This document shows, piece after piece, positions 1 to 5,061 of a stretch of DNA of 5,449 bases. The translations under genes and the position numbers were made by a program. The stretch comes from Chloroflexota bacterium (GTDB lineage: Bacteria > Chloroflexota > Limnocylindria > Limnocylindrales > CSP1-4). Numbering within the stretch: the first letter of the stretch is position 1; each line of letters starts with the position of its first letter. Location of the stretch: contig JAJYDP010000378.1 in assembly GCA_021777365.1 (NCBI GenBank), forward strand, positions 1 to 5,449, given 5' to 3'. Below the pieces are notes generated by a model, which made no database searches, was not told the DNA's origin, and was given only the letters and a program-made list of their open reading frames with translations.

Positions 1-861
1 GGCCGCGCCCTCGAGCTGCCCGTACAGCAGCACGGCGTTGCCGTCACCCCCGTACACGCGCGCCTGGAACGAAGCCTGCACCGGACCCGGCGTCGTGGCC
101 GGCGACGAGGTGGTAGCCGGTCCCCCGCCGGTGCCCGCCGCTGCCGCGTTGCCCGGGCCTCCGCCGGTCGTGGCAATCCCGAGGGCCGCGAGCGTCTGGG
201 GCGTCGCTCCCGAGCCCCGTCCGTCGTTGGCGATCACGTTCCAGCCGGGCTGCAGGGGCCCCGCGCTGGCCCAGACGATCCCGTAGACCAGGGCCGAGCC
301 ACAGACGGCCGCGATCAGCGGGTGGCGGCGGGTGCCCTCCGCCGGGAACAGCCGCGCCACCAGCAGCGCGCCGACGAGCACGATGCTGCCTGCGTACAGC
401 AGGATGGCCCACGGCGCCCGGGTGTCACTCCCCGTCGCGACGCCGTGGACGAGCGCGAGGACGAACGCGACGAAGCTCAGGTAGTGGAAGCGCCGCCACC
501 ACTGGTAGCTGACGTGCGGGCGGATCCGCTCGGACAGGTAGACCGCGACCAGGAGGTACGAGCCCACGATGCCCAGCGCGACCCAGACGGTCCGGTAGTG
601 GCTGAGCATCGGGACCAGCACCTCGGCGGGCGTGAAGCCGATGAAGGGGTCCACGGCGACCGAGACCGTGTGGATCGCGATGAACACGAGCGCCACGAGC
701 GACACGAACCGGTGGAGCTCGTTGGAGACGAACCGCGTCCAGCGGGGTGAGCGCCACCCCAGGCTCAGCGCGATGCCGATCGCCACGGAGGCCGTGAGAA
801 GGAGATACGCCAGCATCCCGCCGACGCGGGCGACGTCCCAGGCGATGGTCTCGCTGGTCAC
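1..861 (-). CDS. Ferric reductase-like diheme transmembrane protein with extracytoplasmic C-terminal tail (3' end beyond window)
   Basis: A GTG start at 861 overlaps the apbE stop codon (GTGA), and 287 codons are open to the window edge. Six hydrophobic helices are visible at about residues 13-34, 52-70, 91-109, 126-143, 151-170 and 182-200. Helices 2 and 4 carry histidine pairs with heme-ligand spacing, H50/H64 (13 between) and H126/H139 (12 between). This is the pattern of the ferric reductase/MsrQ-like two-heme core (Ferric_reduct family). Arg-rich loops at 37-51, 112-124 and 170-180 should be cytoplasmic, which puts both termini outside. After helix 6 come a D-x3-S-G-A-T motif (213-220), a Gly/Ala/Thr/Pro-rich linker (about 230-260) and the start of an unrecognised, probably beta-rich domain (about 261 on). 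No FAD/NAD(P)H dehydrogenase domain is visible, so the cytoplasmic electron donor is unknown. Role inferred: transmembrane electron transfer, with ApbE as its flavinylation partner. The family call is secure. The substrate is not known. Confidence 0.9.
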   Translation of the reverse strand, partial: MTSETIAWDVARVGGMLAYLLLTASVAIGIALSLGWRSPRWTRFVSNELHRFVSLVALVFIAIHTVSVAVDPFIGFTPAEVLVPMLSHYRTVWVALGIVGSYLLVAVYLSERIRPHVSYQWWRRFHYLSFVAFVLALVHGVATGSDTRAPWAILLYAGSIVLVGALLVARLFPAEGTRRHPLIAAVCGSALVYGIVWASAGPLQPGWNVIANDGRGSGATPQTLAALGIATTGGGPGNAAAAGTGGGPATTSSPATTPGPVQASFQARVYGGDGNAVLLYGQLEGAA

Positions 862-1976
862 GCGATGTCCGCGGTCGTGGCCATGACCGCGGACCGCCCC
901 GGCGCTTCGGGGTCCGGCGCGTCGTGCACCGTTCCCCAGGTGCCGAGCTCCAGCTGGCTGCCGTCACGCCGCACGCAGAGTCCAGTCAGGCCGTGCCCCA
1001 GGAGGAACCGAGCGCCGGCTTCGGGGCCCAGCATGAACACGACCTTCGCGGCAACCTCCGCCTGGGCACAGGTCGCCGCCGCGACGGTCGCCGACCAGGC
1101 ATCGCCACGGGCCGGGCGACCCGTTCGCGGATCGATCAGGTGGTGGCGCAGCTCACCGCCACGCACCCAATTCCGGCGCCCCACGCCCGACGTGGCCAGC
1201 GCACCGGTGGCGATCTCGAGCACGCGTCCTGCGCCGCCGGGAAGCTCGAGCCTGACCGGCCAGCTGCGCTGGTGGGGCGGCAGGCCGCGAACCGCCAGGT
1301 CGCCACCGGCGTCGATGGCTGCCGGCGCGACGCCCGCGGCCGCCAGGAGCTCCACCGACGCGTCCACCGCCATGCCCTTCGCGATCCCGCCGAGATCGAT
1401 CCCGGCCCCCTCCGGAAGGGTCACGGTGCGGCGAGCCGCATCCACCCGCAGCGTGCGCCAGCCGCCCGCGGTTCCGCGATCCGGCCCGACCCGCGCGGGC
1501 CCCACCCGGGGCAGGTCATCGAACGTCCGGTCGTATCCCGCGACGATCATCGCGCCCAGCAGGGTCGGGTCGAACAGGCCGTCGGTGGCGCGCGCCGCTC
1601 GTATCGCGGTCTCCACGACGGAGAGAAGGAGCGGGCTCACGGGCACCTCGCGCCCGGCTGCCGCGTTCAGCCGCGACAGTTCGCTTTCGGGTCGGAAGCG
1701 GCTCAGCGCGGACTCCCACGCCGAGAACAGTGACGCGACCGCCTCGACGGCACCGCGCGCGGGCCCGGGCACGATCACGGTGACGGTCGTCCCCATGGCC
1801 CGGAACTCGTGGCGCGCCAGCCCGGCAGGGGTGGCGAGTTCCGGGGTACCGTGGAAAGACCCGGGATGGGTGGCGAGCTCGGGCGCACCGGTGGCCGGCC
1901 CGGGACGGGCGATCCCGGGCTCCGCGGACGCCGGGACGGAGGCCAGCCACGCGACCACGGGCACGGGCGCGCTCAC
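858..1976 (-). CDS. apbE: FAD:protein FMN transferase (ApbE family)
   Basis: ApbE transfers FMN from FAD to a Ser/Thr of target proteins, usually on the outer face of the membrane. The 372-residue product shows the family landmarks in order: H-E-F-R-A-M-G-T-T (56-64) opening the domain, D-G-L-F-D-P-T (132-138), G-G-I-A-K-G-x-A-x-D (196-205), D-A-G-G-D (222-226) and H-L-I-D-P-R-T-G-R-P (279-288). The usual metal-binding D-x3-T is replaced by E307-x3-K311. The start is GTG, 7 bases after the stop of the upstream gene. Residues 1-55 are a Pro/Ala/Gly-rich extension with a 13-residue tandem repeat. They contain a stretch ending in A-S-A that is only weakly like a signal peptide because it lacks N-terminal positive charge. 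Export is therefore uncertain, and the true start could be further in (Met61 would cut into the domain). The stop overlaps the ferric reductase-like gene by 4 bases, implying translational coupling. The family call is very secure. Confidence 0.95.
   Translation of the reverse strand: MSAPVPVVAWLASVPASAEPGIARPGPATGAPELATHPGSFHGTPELATPAGLARHEFRAMGTTVTVIVPGPARGAVEAVASLFSAWESALSRFRPESELSRLNAAAGREVPVSPLLLSVVETAIRAARATDGLFDPTLLGAMIVAGYDRTFDDLPRVGPARVGPDRGTAGGWRTLRVDAARRTVTLPEGAGIDLGGIAKGMAVDASVELLAAAGVAPAAIDAGGDLAVRGLPPHQRSWPVRLELPGGAGRVLEIATGALATSGVGRRNWVRGGELRHHLIDPRTGRPARGDAWSATVAAATCAQAEVAAKVVFMLGPEAGARFLLGHGLTGLCVRRDGSQLELGTWGTVHDAPDPEAPGRSAVMATTADIA
867..894 (-). promoter_or_regulatory. Near-perfect inverted repeat at the apbE / ferric reductase-like gene junction
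   Basis: Arms GTCCGCGGTC (867-876) and GACCGCGGAC (885-894) are exact reverse complements. The central eight bases (877-884) continue the symmetry except for one pair, which can be a G-U wobble on one strand. The resulting very stable hairpin lies in the last apbE codons and ends 5 bases before the GTG start of the ferric reductase-like gene, covering where a ribosome binding site would be. No T-run follows, so an intrinsic terminator is unlikely. A role in translational coupling or RNA processing is inferred. Confidence 0.5.
1812..1889 (-). repeat. Two tandem 39-base units inside the apbE N-terminal extension
   Basis: Units at 1851-1889 and 1812-1850 each encode 13 residues that begin G-x-P-E-L-A-T (residues 30-42 and 43-55). 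GGGTGGCGAG is identical on the plus strand at 1829-1838 and 1868-1877, and flanking bases match in part. A more degenerate third copy may lie at about 1890-1924. The repeat affects only the linker before the catalytic domain. Confidence 0.55.
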
Positions 1977-1983
1977 CCCCGGC

Positions 1984-2484
1984 CTACGACCCCGACGTGG
2001 TCATGACCGGAGCGCCACCACCACCACTGACCAGCCCCGGCCCGGCGACCTGGACACCGCCCGCGTTGCCACCCGCACCACCGCCGAGGAAACCGCCCGG
2101 GTTGACGGCGCCGGCGGCACCCTGGCCGGCGACCGGACCGAAGAAGCCGTCGTATGGGCTGGCCGCCTGCGGCACGGACCCGCCCCCCACGCCGGCCGTC
2201 CCGGACCCGCCGCTGCCCTGCACCGACGTGATCCCCACCACGTGCTCGGCCACGAGCGCCCAGAAGACGCCGGCTCCCACGACGGATCCGGCAACCACCA
2301 GTCGCTTGAGGCGCCCGACGAACTGCCGCGGGTCGGGGCGAGGCGGCGTGCCGCCCCGGGCCGGGGCACCCGGCGGCATGTTCGACCGGCCGGACCGGGC
2401 GGCCAGGTTCGGCGCCGGCTGGCGCCCGACCCGGCGCGGGACGGCCATCGGGCGAGAGGGAGGCAGGGGAGGCGGTCCGCTCAT
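1984..2484 (-). CDS. Small single-pass membrane protein with Gly-rich extracytoplasmic tail, function unknown
   Basis: I do not recognise a named family. The 166-residue product has three parts. Residues 1-61 are basic and rich in Pro, Gly and Arg. A single hydrophobic helix spans about 62-83 and contains W75 and H81. Residues 84-166 are Gly/Ala/Val/Ser-rich and low in complexity, without Cys. The positive-inside rule puts the basic N-terminus in the cytoplasm and the Gly-rich tail outside. It is the first gene of the leftward operon, 7 bases before apbE, and its ATG start at 2484 faces the divergent response regulator. No strong Shine-Dalgarno sequence precedes the ATG, and Met13 and Met36 are alternative starts. 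It has no D-x-x-S-G-A-T motif, so it is not an obvious ApbE target. Coding status rests on the open frame, operon position and a credible membrane segment. A role as an accessory or scaffold of the electron-transfer module is only inferred from position. Confidence 0.72.
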   Translation of the reverse strand: MSGPPPLPPSRPMAVPRRVGRQPAPNLAARSGRSNMPPGAPARGGTPPRPDPRQFVGRLKRLVVAGSVVGAGVFWALVAEHVVGITSVQGSGGSGTAGVGGGSVPQAASPYDGFFGPVAGQGAAGAVNPGGFLGGGAGGNAGGVQVAGPGLVSGGGGAPVMTTSGS

Positions 2485-2561
2485 CCCGGCAGGCTAGCCG
2501 CCGGCGATTGGAGGATCATTGGAACCACCTTGCACCGCCATCGCGCCCCGAGCCGCCCCGC
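2485..2561. promoter_or_regulatory. Divergent intergenic region between the apbE operon and the two-component operon
   Basis: These 77 bases separate the two oppositely oriented operons and must hold or adjoin both promoters, unless transcription starts inside the genes. It contains the less GC-rich stretch 2507-2524 with an ATTGGA direct repeat, and an 8-base palindrome GGCTAGCC at 2492-2499. I could not place convincing -35/-10 pairs on either strand. Confidence 0.55.
2507..2523 (+). promoter_or_regulatory. Candidate response-regulator binding site (ATTGGA direct repeat)
   Basis: ATTGGA occurs at 2507-2512 and again at 2518-2523, an 11-base repeat distance. OmpR/PhoB-family regulators typically bind direct repeats spaced by about one helical turn. 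The site lies between the regulator gene and the divergent apbE operon, where it could control both. Only six bases per half-site match, so chance is not excluded. Confidence 0.4.
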
Positions 2562-3269
2562 GTGAACGACCTCGCCGCGCACCGGCGACGGTCCGCGCGT
2601 CAGCCGACGATCCTCCTGGTGGAGGACCAGGCGGCGCTGGCGCACCTGGTGGAGCGCGTCCTGGGCGAAGAGGGCTTCCGCACCCGGCTGGCATTCGACG
2701 GCCGCTCCGGCCTGGATGCCGCGCTCGGGGATGCGCCGGACGCGATCGTGCTTGACCTGTCCCTGCCCGGCCTCGACGGACTGAGCCTCTGCCGGGCCGT
2801 CCGCGCGCGAGGCCTCCGCATGCCGATCATCATGCTGACGGCCCGCGACGCCGTACCGGACCGCGTGGCCGGGCTCGAGGCCGGCGCGGACGACTACGTG
2901 ACGAAGCCGTTCGCCTTCGAGGAGCTGATCGCCCGCCTCCGCGCGCACCTCCGGCGCGAGGGCCGCGTGGTCGGCCCGCTGCAGGTCGCCGACCTCGTCC
3001 TCGACCCGCAGGCGCACCGGGTCAACCGGGCCGGACGCGAGATCCTGCTCTCCTCGCAGGAGTTCCGCCTGCTGGAGCTGCTGATGCGGCACGCGGGCCA
3101 GGTGCTGACGCGCGACCGGATCCTGGAGCACGTCTGGGGCTACGATGCCGACCCCGGGTCGAACGTCGTCGACGTCTACGTGCACTACCTGCGCCGCAAG
3201 ATCGACCGGGGCTTCGACCCTGCCCTGGTTCATACGGTGCGGTCCGTGGGCTACGTGCTGAGGGCGTGA
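2562..3269 (+). CDS. OmpR/PhoB-family response regulator
   Basis: DNA-binding output half of a two-component system, 235 residues from the GTG at 2562. The receiver domain (about 15-131) has the acidic pair E21/D22, phospho-acceptor D65 in I-V-L-D-L-S-L-P-G, switch residues T93 and Y112, and K115 in the T-K-P-F motif. A winged-helix Trans_reg_C domain (about 137-234) follows, with S-S-Q-E-F-R-L-L-E-L-L, the recognition-helix segment N-V-V-D-V-Y-V-H-Y-L-R-R-K-I and the terminal V-R-S-V-G-Y-V-L. An in-frame TTG at 2508 would add 18 residues unlike the family, and it falls inside a probable regulatory repeat. GTG 2562 is therefore preferred, although neither start has a clear ribosome binding site. 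The stop overlaps the kinase ATG by one base (TGATG). Divergent transcription from the apbE operon suggests that operon is a target, together with autoregulation. Stimulus and exact regulon are not visible. Confidence 0.96.
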   Translation: MNDLAAHRRRSARQPTILLVEDQAALAHLVERVLGEEGFRTRLAFDGRSGLDAALGDAPDAIVLDLSLPGLDGLSLCRAVRARGLRMPIIMLTARDAVPDRVAGLEAGADDYVTKPFAFEELIARLRAHLRREGRVVGPLQVADLVLDPQAHRVNRAGREILLSSQEFRLLELLMRHAGQVLTRDRILEHVWGYDADPGSNVVDVYVHYLRRKIDRGFDPALVHTVRSVGYVLRA

Positions 3270-4492
3270 TGTTCGCTCGGGTGCGCCGGCGGCTCGTCGT
3301 CGCCAACGTCGCGGTGATCGCCGGCATCCTGGTGGTGCTGGGGATCGCCGTGCTGGCCATGATGGATCGGCTGCTGGTCGACCAGGAGGCCTCGACCCTG
3401 CTCGGCCGGGCCCGGGATGCCACGGCGGAGCTCCGGTTCGACCGGGGCGACTTCGTGACGCGGCTGGGCGGGTCAGAATCGGGGACGTTCTACGCGCTCT
3501 GGGACGCGACCGGGAGCCTCGTGGCCGAGACCGCCCAGGTTCCGGCGCAGGCGCTGCGGCCCTCGGCGATCGAGGCGGGCACGTCCGGGGGTGGATCGCT
3601 GCGCACGACCGTGACGCTGCCCTCCGGGCCGGCGCTGGTGGTGTCGCTGCCGCTCGACGACGGCCGGGGCGTGCTGCAGGCGGGTGCCAGCCTCCAGCCG
3701 ATCCGCGACGCCGGGACGCAGCTGACGCTGCTGATCCTGCTCGTGGGGGGCGTGGGCCTCGTCCTCGCGGTCGCCGCCGCGTGGTTTCTCGCGGGGCGCT
3801 CGATGATCCCGATCCGGCGAGCGTTCGAGCGCCAGCAGGAGTTCGCGGCCGACGCGTCCCACGAGCTCCGGACCCCGCTGTCGGTGATCGACGCGGGGCT
3901 GCAGGTGCTGGAGCGCCACCCGGAGCAACCCCTCGGCGCGAACGCCGACGTGCTCGCGTCGATGCGGCAGCAGGCCGACCGGATGCGGGGCCTCGTCGAG
4001 GCGTTGCTGACCCTTGCCCGCGCCGATGCCGGGGCGGCACAGCTTCAGCTGGCCGAGGCCAACATCGACGCGCTGGTGCGCGGCGTGGCCGAGTCGTTCC
4101 GGCCGGTGGCCGAGGCGCGCGGCGTCACGATCGACCTCGGCGAGACACGCGCGGGCAGGGCGGTGGTCGACGCGGACCGCGTCGCCGAGCTGCTCGGGAT
4201 CCTGGTCGACAACGCCATCCGGCACGGGGGACCGGCCGTGCGCGTCACGCTGGCGAGCCGGCGTCTTCCGGGGCAGGTCGAGATCGAGGTGGCCGACAAC
4301 GGCCCGGGCATCCCGCCGCCGGAGCGGGCGCGCGTGTTCGAGCGCTTCCGGCGGGGGGATGCGAGCAGGACCGGTGACGGGTTCGGGCTCGGCCTCGCGA
4401 TCGCCGGCTGGATCGCGTCCTCCCACGGTGGCCGGCTCGTGCTCGATGACAATCGGCCCGGCCTCCGCGTCCGGCTGACGCTGCCCGCGTAG
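3269..4492 (+). CDS. Membrane sensor histidine kinase without a HAMP domain
   Basis: Cognate kinase of the upstream regulator, 407 residues from ATG 3269. A G-A-G-G-G sequence lies 4 bases upstream of that ATG, and the start overlaps the preceding stop by one base; GTG 3266 would also be possible. A basic N-terminus (R4, R6-R8) precedes TM1 (about 10-31). An extracytoplasmic sensor region of about 115 residues follows, and it contains neither Cys nor His. TM2 spans about 152-176. Only about 21 residues separate TM2 from the phospho-accepting H198 in A-S-H-E-L-R-T-P, too short for a HAMP domain. The ATPase domain shows the N box with N315 (V-D-N-A-I-R-H-G), the G1 box D-N-G-P-G-I with D343, the F box E-R-F-R-R-G, and the G2 box G-D-G-F-G-L-G-L (369-376). 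All catalytic motifs are intact. The signal is unknown. With no Cys or His in the sensor, direct heme or thiol-based sensing there is unlikely. Confidence 0.96.
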   Translation: MFARVRRRLVVANVAVIAGILVVLGIAVLAMMDRLLVDQEASTLLGRARDATAELRFDRGDFVTRLGGSESGTFYALWDATGSLVAETAQVPAQALRPSAIEAGTSGGGSLRTTVTLPSGPALVVSLPLDDGRGVLQAGASLQPIRDAGTQLTLLILLVGGVGLVLAVAAAWFLAGRSMIPIRRAFERQQEFAADASHELRTPLSVIDAGLQVLERHPEQPLGANADVLASMRQQADRMRGLVEALLTLARADAGAAQLQLAEANIDALVRGVAESFRPVAEARGVTIDLGETRAGRAVVDADRVAELLGILVDNAIRHGGPAVRVTLASRRLPGQVEIEVADNGPGIPPPERARVFERFRRGDASRTGDGFGLGLAIAGWIASSHGGRLVLDDNRPGLRVRLTLPA

Positions 4493-4500
4493 CGGCGGGC
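4483..4500. terminator. Weak GC hairpin at the convergent gene ends
   Basis: GCCCGC (4483-4488) and GCGGGC (4495-4500) can pair around a 6-base loop. The hairpin overlaps the histidine kinase stop codon and the 13-base gap before the HxlR stop. Neither strand has a T-run after it, so it is at best a weak or factor-assisted bidirectional terminator. Confidence 0.25.
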
Positions 4501-4505
4501 GGCGC

Positions 4506-4943
4506 TCAGACCACCTCGAGGCGAGCGTCCTCGGCGCCCTCCACTGCCCGGGAGCAGGTCGGGCAGTACCATCGCGCCTCGAGCGGCGTCCCGCACGCCG
4601 CGTGCCGCAGCTGCTCCAGTCCGGGCGACCGGCGTGCGCCCCAGTCGGTCAGCAGGCGGACGACGCCGGCCAGCTCGCGGCCGTCGGCCGTGAGCGCGTA
4701 CTCGAGCCGCAGCGGTCGCGTCGTGTAGGGCGTGGCCTGGAGCACCCCGGTGGCGGCCAGTCGCCGCAGCCGATTGGCGAGCACATTGGGAGCGATCCCC
4801 GCCACCGCCTCGGCGAGCTCCCCGTAACGCCGCGACCCGTCGAGCAGTGCCTCGACCAGCAGCAGGCTCCATCGGTCGCCGACCTGGTCGAGCGCCCGCG
4901 ACAGCGCCCCGGGCTCCGATCGCGGGCTGTTCGTGTCGTGCAT
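4506..4943 (-). CDS. HxlR-family winged-helix transcriptional regulator with putative zinc-ribbon tail
   Basis: The 145-residue product has the HxlR core at about 12-102: A-L-D-Q-V-G-D-R-W-S-L-L (17-28), R-R-Y-G-E-L (38-43), the recognition segment I-A-P-N-V-L-A-N-R-L-R-R-L (50-62), and the wing and C-terminal helix R-L-E-Y-A-L-T-A-D-G-R-E-L (79-91). HxlR proteins act as dimeric DNA-binding regulators, often of redox or detoxification genes. The Cys often found just before the first helix is absent (G12 at that position). The only cysteines, C117, C127 and C130, with H114, form H-x2-C...C-x2-C in a C-terminal extension, suggesting zinc binding. The gene converges on the histidine kinase with 13 bases between stop codons, and it diverges from the serine protease. 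A dyad and direct repeat in the shared upstream region are a likely autoregulatory operator. No ribosome binding site is evident before the ATG at 4943. Confidence 0.94.
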   Translation of the reverse strand: MHDTNSPRSEPGALSRALDQVGDRWSLLLVEALLDGSRRYGELAEAVAGIAPNVLANRLRRLAATGVLQATPYTTRPLRLEYALTADGRELAGVVRLLTDWGARRSPGLEQLRHAACGTPLEARWYCPTCSRAVEGAEDARLEVV

Positions 4944-4963
4944 TCGCGCATCGTACGCCGGGC

Positions 4964-4992
4964 TTGTGCGGCGCAGCCGAGCATGGTATCAA
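4964..4992 (+). promoter_or_regulatory. Possible sigma-70-type promoter for the serine protease gene
   Basis: TTGTGC (4964-4969) and TATCAA (4987-4992) are 17 bases apart, a standard spacing for a housekeeping promoter. The -10-like element adjoins the dyad at 4992-5008, a position that would let HxlR block initiation. Matches to consensus are partial. A minus-strand alternative for the HxlR gene, AAGTAA/ATGGTA read in complement at 5005-5010 and 4983-4988, has 16-base spacing. Confidence 0.35.
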
Positions 4993-5012
4993 CTTGTAAC
5001 TCGCAAGTAACT
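4992..5012. promoter_or_regulatory. Candidate HxlR operator (ACTTG-N7-CAAGT dyad plus GTAACT repeat)
   Basis: ACTTG at 4992-4996 and CAAGT at 5004-5008 form an exact inverted repeat. Superimposed on it, GTAACT occurs directly repeated at 4996-5001 and 5007-5012, 11 bases apart. This is the most AT-rich spot between the HxlR gene and the protease gene. A dyad in front of an HxlR-family gene fits the autoregulation common in this family. Confidence 0.55.
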
Positions 5013-5048
5013 ATTCGTGGGCCGCAACGGCGGCGACCCGAGGACGAG

Positions 5049-5053
5049 AGGAG
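5049..5053 (+). promoter_or_regulatory. Ribosome binding site of the serine protease gene
   Basis: AGGAG ends 8 bases before ATG 5062. It is the clearest Shine-Dalgarno sequence in the window and fixes the protease start, which in turn supports the absence of a signal peptide. Confidence 0.8.
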
Positions 5054-5061
5054 AACGACCC

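Noticed and set aside
38..750. Plus-strand open frames opposite the ferric reductase-like gene
   Set aside because: The minus-strand frame shows six membrane helices with paired heme-ligand histidines. The plus-strand products are charged or Pro-rich sequence with no support.
2508..2561. TTG at 2508 as the response regulator start
   Set aside because: The extra 18 residues do not resemble the family N-terminus, no ribosome binding site precedes it, and it lies inside the ATTGGA repeat. The GGAGG at 2510-2514 is out of frame for any useful nearby start.
865..2565. A 566-codon open frame on the plus strand opposite apbE and the Gly-rich gene
   Set aside because: It is the antisense shadow of two better-supported minus-strand genes. 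Its product is a Ser/Arg/Pro/Ala-rich sequence with no domain, and apbE carries unmistakable family motifs in the same DNA.
2481..4040. A 519-codon open frame on the minus strand opposite the two-component genes
   Set aside because: Its translation is Arg/Pro/Ala-rich low-complexity sequence. The opposite strand encodes an intact response regulator and kinase with all catalytic motifs.
3473..4426. Long minus-strand open frame opposite the histidine kinase
   Set aside because: Antisense shadow. Its product is His/Arg-rich without recognisable folds, whereas the kinase frame has H, N, G1, F and G2 boxes.
4483..4500. Strong intrinsic terminator between kinase and HxlR genes
   Set aside because: The stem is only six pairs with no T-run on either side, so it is listed only as a weak hairpin.
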